From Streptomyces sp. TLI_105 (GTDB lineage: Bacteria; Actinomycetota; Actinomycetes; Streptomycetales; Streptomycetaceae): a stretch of 64,000 nucleotides of DNA. This document shows positions 31,892 through 41,800 of this stretch, one piece after another; position 1 is the first letter of the stretch; every line of letters begins with the position of its first letter. The position numbers and the translations under genes are program-made. The notes under the pieces were generated by a model, which did not search any database, had not been told where the DNA came from, and saw only the letters and a list, made by a program, of their open reading frames with translations. The stretch lies in contig NZ_FNSM01000001.1 in NCBI RefSeq assembly GCF_900105415.1, positions 1,302,001-1,366,000 of the forward strand, in the 5' to 3' direction.

Positions 31892-34800
31892 GTGACGACA
31901 GCTCCGCAGAGCCCTGCTCCGGTGGGCCGGGAGGAACTCCTCACCCGCCTCGAGCGCGCCCTCCACACCCGGGGCCGCGCCCTGCTCACCGGCCCCGCCG
32001 GCGTCGGCAAGACCGAGGTCGCGCTCGCCGAGGCGGCCCGCGCGGAGGCGCGCGGCGAGACCGTGCTGTGGCTCGCGACCCTGCCGTCCGACCGTGAGAT
32101 ACCCGGGGCGGCGGCCGCGGCGCTCGTGGCCTCGGTGGCGGCGACCGTCACCTGGCCGGGGCTCGGCACCAGCCGCCCCGAACCGCCCGCCCCGCACGCC
32201 CCCGCCACCGAGCCGTACGGCGCCGGAGGGACCGGAGGCGTCGGAGGGACCGGCGCGTCCGGAGCCGACCCGGCCGCCGCGGGCGCGCTCGCCGCCGGGC
32301 CCCTCTCCCCCGGCGCGCTCGCCTCCGGGATCCTCACCTCCGGCGTGCTGGCCTCCGGGATCTTCTCCTCCGGGGTCTTCGACCAGCTGCCGGGCCCCCA
32401 GCGCACCGCCGTCGCCATGCTCTGCCGCGAGGCGCCGATCGACGCCGGCGGCTGGGACCCGATCGCGCTGCGCCTCGGCATCGCCCGGATCCTGCGCGCC
32501 CTGACCTGCCGCGGCCCCGTCCTGCTCGTCGTCGACGGGGTGCAGCACATCGACGCGGACAGCGCGGACCTGCTCCGGTTCGCCCTCCACCTGGCCCCGC
32601 CCTCGCTGCGGGTGGTGGCGGTGGAGACCCCCGAGCCGTACGCCGAGACCCATGAGCCGTACCGCGAGAGCCACCGCCCCGAGGACCCGCACGCCGCACA
32701 CCTCTGGGTGCCGTCCGAGGCGGACGTGCTGCGCGTCCCGCCGCTGCAGGCCGACGAGATCGCCGAACTCCTCATCCACCACCGGCTGCCCTCCCGGATG
32801 GCCGGCCGCATCCACCGCGCGAGCGGCGGCAATCCACGCCTCGCGCTCGCCGTCGGCCGCTCCCTCGCCGACGCGCGGACCCCGGTGCACCACGCGGAGG
32901 CGCTGACGCTCTCCGGGCGCGCCCGCGACCTGGCCCGCCAGCTCCTGGGCGCCGCGCCCCCCGCCGTACGCGAGACGCTGCTGCTCGCGGCGCTCGCGCT
33001 GCGCCCCTCCGCCACTCTGGTGCGGCGGGCCGGGCGGCCCAGCGCGGAGGCGGACCTCGCCGCCGCCGAGCGGGCCGACCTGGTGTCGCTGTCCGAGGAC
33101 GGCTCGGTGACGTTCACCGCCGGACTGCTGCCCTCCACCCTGGTTCACGACGCCTGTTGGGCCGAGCGGAGCGCCGGGCACGCGGCCCTCGCGGAGGTCG
33201 TGGACGACCCCGTCGAGGCGGTGCGGCACCGGGCGCTGGCCACCGAGCGGCCGGACGAGGAGCTCGCCGCCGAGGTCGCGGCCGCCGCCGACCTGGCCCG
33301 GCGGCGCGGGAACAGCGCGCTCGCCGCCGAACTGGCGATGCTCGCCGCCGAGTCCACCCCCGGCCGGCACGGGACGCGGCGGATCACGCGGCTCGTCGAC
33401 GCCGCCGAGGAGGCCGCCCGCGCCGCCCGCGCCGACCTCGCGATGCGGGCCGCCACCGACCTGCTGGCCCGGGACGCGGGACCGTCCGACCGGGTCAGGG
33501 CGCGGCTCGCCGTGCTCGACACGGCGGGTCAGGGGCTCACCGGGCTCGACGAGATGTACGTCCACGCCATGGAGGACTCCGAGGGGGACACCGCCCTGCG
33601 GGCCGCCGTGCAGCTGCGGCTCGCCGTCAAGTACGTGCTGGCGGACGGCGATCCGGAGCGCTCGCGGGCGGCGGCGGTCGAATCGGCCGCGCTGGCCTCC
33701 TCGATGGGCGATCCCCGGCTCGCGGCGCAGGCCCTGACCGTGCAGGCGCGGATGGAGCGGGCCCTCGGCTTCCCGGACGCCGAGGCCGTGCTCGCCCAGG
33801 CGCGCGGCCTGGAACGGGCCGAGCGTCCGCTCGGCATCCGGAACGCCGCCCAGATCCTGACGATCCGTCACGCCCTCTTCGACGACCGGCTGAACGACGC
33901 CCGGGACGAGCTGAACGCGCTCCTGCCCCTGGTCCAGCGGCGCGGCTCGGTGGAGGACACGATCGAGCTGTTCTCCACGCTGGCCGCGATCGAGTCCCGC
34001 CGGGGCGCCTGCGCGGCCGCGCTCTCGCACGCGGGGCAGTCGCTCGCGCTCACCCTGGAGGCGGGTCTCTCCCCCGGCCCCGCCTGGTACACGCTGGCGC
34101 TCGCGGAGACGGCAGGCGGCAGCTTCGCGCGGGCCGCGAGCTATGCCCGCCGCAGCGTGCAGGCCTCGGAGGAGGAGGGCGACCGCGTCTTCCTCTCCCG
34201 CAGCCGGTACGCGCTCGGCCGCGTCCAGCTGATCACCGGCGACGTCGCCACCGCCCTGGAGACGCTGCGGCGGGTCCAGGCCGACGAGCGCGCCCAGTCG
34301 ACGGTGGACCCCTCGATGCTGCGCTGGCACGAGGAGCTGGCCGAGGCGCTGCTCGCCCAGGACGCGGCCGACGAGGCCTTGGCGCTCCTGGCGGAGGTGC
34401 GGCCGGTGGCGGAGCGCCTGGGCCGGTCCACGGTCCTGCTGGGCTGCGACCGGGCGTACGCGCTGTGCCTGGCGGCGGAGGGGCGTACGGACGAGGCGGC
34501 CGAGCTGCTCACCCGTACGGCCGAGAGCTTCGGGCGGGCCGGGCTGCCGCTGGAGCGGGGGCGCGTGCTGATCGCCCTGGCGCGGGTCGAGCGCCGTCGT
34601 CGGCGCCGGTCGGCGGCGCAGGCGGCCCTGCACGAGGCGGCCTCGGTGTTCGAGCGGGCCGGGGCGGCTCCGTGGCTGGCCCTGGCGAGCGAGACGCCGG
34701 CGGGCGAGGGCGCAGGTCCCGGTGCCGGCGGCGAGGAGTCGGTGCCCGCGCTCTCGTCGCTGACGGAGGCGGAGCTGCGGCTGGCCCGTCTGGTGGGCCA

Positions 34801-34933
34801 GGGGGCGAGCAACCAGGAGGCGGCGGCGAAGCTGTACCTGAGCGTGAAGACGGTGGAGGCGCGGCTGACCCGCATCTACCAGAAGCTCGACGTCCGCTCC
34901 CGGGCGCAATTGGCGACGGCCCTGCGTCCGTGA
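31892..34933 (+). CDS. LuxR family (LAL) transcriptional regulator
   Basis: A 1,013-aa regulator. An N-terminal AAA/STAND ATPase has P-loop GPAGVGKTE near 34-42 and Walker B VLLVVDGVQHID. It carries an unusual Gly/Ala/Ser-rich insert at about 98-165 that includes a short repeated SGxLASG-type stretch. A long TPR-like helical region follows. The C-terminal LuxR helix-turn-helix (about 957-1013) reads LTEAELRLARLVGQGASNQEAAAKLYLSVKTVEARL (in part). GTG at 31892 has GGAGG nine bases upstream. It lies 227 bp after the subtilase gene on the same strand; a regulatory link is possible but unproven. Confidence 0.9.
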   Translation: MTTAPQSPAPVGREELLTRLERALHTRGRALLTGPAGVGKTEVALAEAARAEARGETVLWLATLPSDREIPGAAAAALVASVAATVTWPGLGTSRPEPPAPHAPATEPYGAGGTGGVGGTGASGADPAAAGALAAGPLSPGALASGILTSGVLASGIFSSGVFDQLPGPQRTAVAMLCREAPIDAGGWDPIALRLGIARILRALTCRGPVLLVVDGVQHIDADSADLLRFALHLAPPSLRVVAVETPEPYAETHEPYRESHRPEDPHAAHLWVPSEADVLRVPPLQADEIAELLIHHRLPSRMAGRIHRASGGNPRLALAVGRSLADARTPVHHAEALTLSGRARDLARQLLGAAPPAVRETLLLAALALRPSATLVRRAGRPSAEADLAAAERADLVSLSEDGSVTFTAGLLPSTLVHDACWAERSAGHAALAEVVDDPVEAVRHRALATERPDEELAAEVAAAADLARRRGNSALAAELAMLAAESTPGRHGTRRITRLVDAAEEAARAARADLAMRAATDLLARDAGPSDRVRARLAVLDTAGQGLTGLDEMYVHAMEDSEGDTALRAAVQLRLAVKYVLADGDPERSRAAAVESAALASSMGDPRLAAQALTVQARMERALGFPDAEAVLAQARGLERAERPLGIRNAAQILTIRHALFDDRLNDARDELNALLPLVQRRGSVEDTIELFSTLAAIESRRGACAAALSHAGQSLALTLEAGLSPGPAWYTLALAETAGGSFARAASYARRSVQASEEEGDRVFLSRSRYALGRVQLITGDVATALETLRRVQADERAQSTVDPSMLRWHEELAEALLAQDAADEALALLAEVRPVAERLGRSTVLLGCDRAYALCLAAEGRTDEAAELLTRTAESFGRAGLPLERGRVLIALARVERRRRRRSAAQAALHEAASVFERAGAAPWLALASETPAGEGAGPGAGGEESVPALSSLTEAELRLARLVGQGASNQEAAAKLYLSVKTVEARLTRIYQKLDVRSRAQLATALRP

Positions 34934-35163
34934 CGGCTCCGGGCGATGTCCTTACGCCGCCCCCGGCACCCGCCGACCCCGCAGCCCGCACGACCGGCCC
35001 CTCACCCCAGGCCCGACCGACCCCGCCCCGCCCGAGGCCCGCCACACGACGGGCCCGCGCCGAAGCGACAGAAACGCGGCCCCGGAGAGACCAGGCCTGC
35101 TCCGCAGCGCCGGGACACGGGGCCGGGGAGACCGGACCCGCCCCCCGGGCGCCGTCACGCGGT

Positions 35164-37588
<2,425 letters not shown>

Positions 37589-37827
37589 GGGGTGCCTCCT
37601 CGTGCGGAGCGGAGGGATGCCGGGGCGGGAGAGCCGGGGCGGGGACTGCGGGGAAACCAGGAACGCGGAGGAATGCGGGGCGGGGGACGCCGGGGGCCGA
37701 GGGAGACGCCGGGGCGGGGAGGCCAGGGAACCGGGGGTGCCGGAGGCCCGGTGCCGCCGGGGCGGCTGATCGAGTGGCCTGTGGTCCTGCGCCGAGCACG
37801 ACCCCCTCCACGCGGTACTTACATCGT
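37589..37827. promoter_or_regulatory. Divergent G-rich promoter region of the caspase / nuclease genes
   Basis: A 239-bp gap with many plus-strand G-runs (about 37619-37745, repeated GGGGCGGG and CCGGGG blocks) that could form G-quadruplexes. Near the nuclease start, TACTTA lies about 12 bp before the ATG with no Shine-Dalgarno, so that mRNA may be leaderless. Confidence 0.4.
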
Positions 37828-38730
37828 ATGAATCCTTCCGATCCTCCGCCCCCTTCCGCATCGCCCGTCGTCGCCGGACCCGACGCCCGGCGGGCCGCCC
37901 TCGCCGGCCGCGCCGGCTACGACGAGGCCTTCCTCGGCCCCGTCGTCCCGCTGGCGCTCCCGGTCAGGGACACGGTCGAGACGGTGATCCTGCCGTACAC
38001 CCACTTCACCGTGGTCTTCCGGCCCGACCGGCGGCTCGCGGCCTCGACCGCGGTCTGCATCGAGGGCGGGGCCCTCCTGGAGGACATGCCCCGGGAGGAC
38101 GTCTGGGAGTTCGACCCCCGGCTGCCGGAGGAGCAGCAGGCCGGCGACGAGATCTACCGGAACAACAGCCTCGACCGGGGCCACCTGGTCCGCCGGCTCG
38201 ATCCGGTCTGGGGCGCCCCCGCCGTCGCGGCCCTTGCCAATACGGACACCTTCCACTTCACCAACGCCGCTCCCCAGGCGGACGTCTTCAACCAGGGCAA
38301 GGAGCTCTGGCAGGGCCTGGAGAACCACCTGCTCGACCACGCCGCCGAGTACGACCGGAAGCTGACGGTCCTCACCGGCCCGGTGCTCCAGGACTCCGAC
38401 CCGCCGTACCGGGGCCTGCAGGTGCCGCTGCGGTTCTGGAAGGTGGCCGCCTTCATCCAGGACGGGGCGCTCGCCGCCGCCGCGTACGTCCTCGACCAGA
38501 GCCCCGACCTCAGCCGGGACGCGGAGCGGGCCCTGGCGGGGGCGACGGCCGGCGCACCGCCGCCGCTGGGTCCGTTCCGCACGTACCAGGTGCCCGTCTC
38601 GGACGTCGCGGAGATCACCGAGCTGGAGTTCGGCCCGCTGCCGGACGTGGACGTGATGCCGGTGTTCCGCGCCCCGGAGGAGCGTTGGCGGCGCCTGGAG
38701 TCGTACGCGGACATGGTGCTGCACCCCTGA
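37828..38730 (+). CDS. DNA/RNA non-specific endonuclease (NUC/EndA type)
   Basis: A 300-aa nuclease of the beta-beta-alpha-metal family that would degrade DNA and RNA. The DRGH catalytic motif is present (NNSLDRGHLVRR, His as general base), followed by TFHFTNAAPQADVFNQGKELW, which contributes the conserved metal-binding Asn/Glu. A signal peptide is absent, unlike many secreted family members, so it acts inside the cell or is self-toxic. The ATG has no ribosome site (possible leaderless start). It is divergent from the caspase gene and 168 bp upstream of the giant NTPase-protease gene on the same strand. Confidence 0.88.
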   Translation: MNPSDPPPPSASPVVAGPDARRAALAGRAGYDEAFLGPVVPLALPVRDTVETVILPYTHFTVVFRPDRRLAASTAVCIEGGALLEDMPREDVWEFDPRLPEEQQAGDEIYRNNSLDRGHLVRRLDPVWGAPAVAALANTDTFHFTNAAPQADVFNQGKELWQGLENHLLDHAAEYDRKLTVLTGPVLQDSDPPYRGLQVPLRFWKVAAFIQDGALAAAAYVLDQSPDLSRDAERALAGATAGAPPPLGPFRTYQVPVSDVAEITELEFGPLPDVDVMPVFRAPEERWRRLESYADMVLHP

Positions 38731-38898
38731 CGCCGGGGGGCCGCGAGCAGCGATTGCGACCCTTCCCGCCCGGTGAAACGATGGGAGGGATCAGCCAGTT
38801 CGTCTGGCCTCGACCGGTCATGTCCGGTCACGACTGATCTCGTCAGGTCCGGCGCCGGAGCGACCGGCGCTGCGCGAAGAGCGCCGGGCAGGTGCGGT

Positions 38899-41800
38899 AT
38901 GCCGCTCACCGAGACGGAGTGGGGGCTCGTCGCGAGCTGGGCACGGGACCATCTCCTCGACGCCCCCGAGCCGCGGGACCGGCTGCTGCGCGCGGGCCTT
39001 CCCGCCGACTTCGTCGAGGACCTGCCGCTCACCCCGGACCCCGGGCGGAACGCCCTGCTCGTGGTCGCCGCGGCCCGCCGGGACATCGCCCACCAGCGCC
39101 GGCTGCTCTCCGTGCTCGCGGGACTCGACGCGCTGGCCGCGATCGACGATCCGCGCGGCTTCGAGCAGGGCGCCGAGGCCCGGAACCTGCTGACCCGGCT
39201 GCGGGAGGACGAGCGGCTGCGCCGTTCTCCCCGGGACCCGTTCCACAGCACGCTCCTGAAGCACGGTACGGAGGTGTTCCTGGACCGAAGCGAGCTGCGC
39301 GAGAAGCTCCGGGGCTTCCTGGCCGATCCGGAGCAGACGGTGTTCGTCGTCGACGGGCCCGAGGACAGCGGCCGCTCCTACACGTACGAGCTGATCCGCC
39401 ATCTCGGCCAGCACTGCGACTTCCACCCGGTCCGGGTCACGCTCTCCCGGACGTCCACGGCGGCGCGGCTGCTGGAGCGGCTCTCGGCCTTCGTGGCGGG
39501 CCCGGAGGGCGACCGGGTCCCGCTGGACCCCACGCGGTTGAACGATCCACTGCCCTGCTTCGAGGACGCCGCACACCGGATCGTCGCCCGGGCGACCGCC
39601 GCCGAGGACCGCTTCTGGCTGGTCCTCGACGACTGCGACCGGCTCGACCCGCACTCGGACGTGTGGGACTGCATCGGCGTCCTCGCGCGGGCGATCTACG
39701 AGCACACCCCGGTCCGCGCCGAGACCGTGCCCCGCCTCGTCCTGCTCGGCTACGCGAAGACCATGCGCCAACTCCCGTACGAGATCCGCAAGAACGAGTG
39801 CCGGGACACGAGCCGTCCCGCCGACGAGAACGATCTGCGGTCGTTCTTCCGGGAGTTCTTCACCGACACCGTCCCCGCCGGGCAGGAGGAGACCGTCCGC
39901 GCGCTCACGGAGACGGCCGTGGCCGAGGTGCTGCGGGCCGTCGAGTCGTCCTCGACGGAGGACGGTCGCATGCGGCGGCTGTGCACGGCCGTGGAGGAGG
40001 TCGTACGGCTCCACCGGGCGCTCCCGCCGACGTCGCCGCCGCCGGGCGAGGCCGGTCACGTGCTGCGGGACGCGCTGCGCACCGGTCTCGCCGCCCCCGC
40101 CGCCGCGCTGCCCGGTCTGCGCAGGGCCTACCGCGAGGCCGCCTGCCTGCTCCGGGAGTTCGACCCCGCGCGGCTCCGGCTCGCCGACGAGGAGCAGGCC
40201 ACCGGGCGGGCCGTCCTGGAGCTCGTCGACGACTGCACGGCCCTGCCGGCGCCCGTAGGGTGTCTGGTCGATCAGGCCGGATCAGGGAGCGGCGTCCGGT
40301 GCCTGGGGTACCCCCAGGACCGAGGGGACGGATCGCAAGGCGGAGGAGGGAGTCATGGCGGAGCCATGCCGGCCGACGACGACGCGGCGAGGCGCGGTGC
40401 CAGACGCCGCGAGCCCGGCCCGATCGACCAGACGCCCCCCGGCACCACCGTGTGGACGCTCAAGCCCGAGATCCGCGACGCGGCGCTGGCCGGCCTCGCG
40501 GGCCCCGGCGCCGCCCTGCGCGCCCTGCGGGCCAACATCGGCCTGCGGCCCGAGGGCCCCGGCCCCGAGCGCACGGCCCTCGCCCTGCTGACGGGCGCGG
40601 GCCTGCCGCCGACCGGGACGGAGCCGGCGGACCCGGGCGCCGGCTCCCACGACGAGGTCGAGGCGCTCTCCGACGCGCTGCAGGCCACGCTCTGGCTGAG
40701 CCGGGTCCCGGGCGTGACCGGACTGCCCGAGGTCGACGAGGTGCAGCACCGCCTGGAGCGGGCCCGGCTCCTCCAGCCGATGCGCCGGCTCGTCCGGGGG
40801 ACCTTCCACGACCGCACCGCCGAACTCGACGCCCTGCACGCCTATCTCGCGCTGCCCGAGGAGCCGGCGGAGCCGCCCGTCCTCCTGCACGGTGTCGGCG
40901 GCATCGGCAAGAGCACCCTGCTCGCCAAGTTCCTCGTCGACGCGCTCGCCGCCGCGGGCCCCGCCGGATTCCCCTTCGCCCACATCGACTTCGCGCGCCC
41001 GACGCTCTCCGTCCACGAACCCGCCACCGTGATCGCCGAGATGGCCCGGCAGCTGGGCGTCCACCATCCGGCCCACCGCGCGGCCTTCGAGGAGCTCGCC
41101 GACGAGTGCGAGCGGACGGCGGCGCTCCAGCGCGGCGAGCGCAACGAGCTCGACGAGCTCCACCGGCTGGCCGGCACCCGGGCGACGCTCGGCCGCGACT
41201 ACTCGTCCGACTTCCACGCCCGGGCCAGCGCCCGCGAGCAGGAGCTCGCCCACCGGGTCGCCTCCCTGGTCGCCGAGGCCGTCCGGCCGGCGCCGGGCGA
41301 GGCGCCGCCACCGCTGGTCGTGGTCGTCGACTCCTTCGAGGAGGCCCAGTACCGGGGCTCGCCCGTCATCGCCCGCATGTGGGCCGTCTGGACGGCCCTG
41401 CGGGCGGCCTACTCCCGGCTCCGGTTCATCGTCTCCGGGCGCGCGCCGATCGACCATCCGGCCCGGGTCCTGACCCCGCGCACGATGGAGCTGACCGAGC
41501 TGGACCACGAGGCCTCCGTGGACCTGCTGATGTCCTCCGGGGTGACCGACGAGCCGCTCGCCGAGGACCTCGTCGACCGGATCGGCGGCCATCCGCTGAG
41601 CCTCAAGCTCGCGGCGCGGACGGCGGTCGCCCTGGGCGCCGACTCCCCCTCGCTCGGCGAGCTGCTGCGCAGACTGCCCTCCCGGCGCCGCCACTTCGAC
41701 CGCCAGGTCGACCAGATGCTCATCCAGGGCACGCTGTACGACCGGCTGCTCAAGCACATCGCGGAGGACGACGTCCGGGTCCTCGTGCAGGCGGGTCTGG

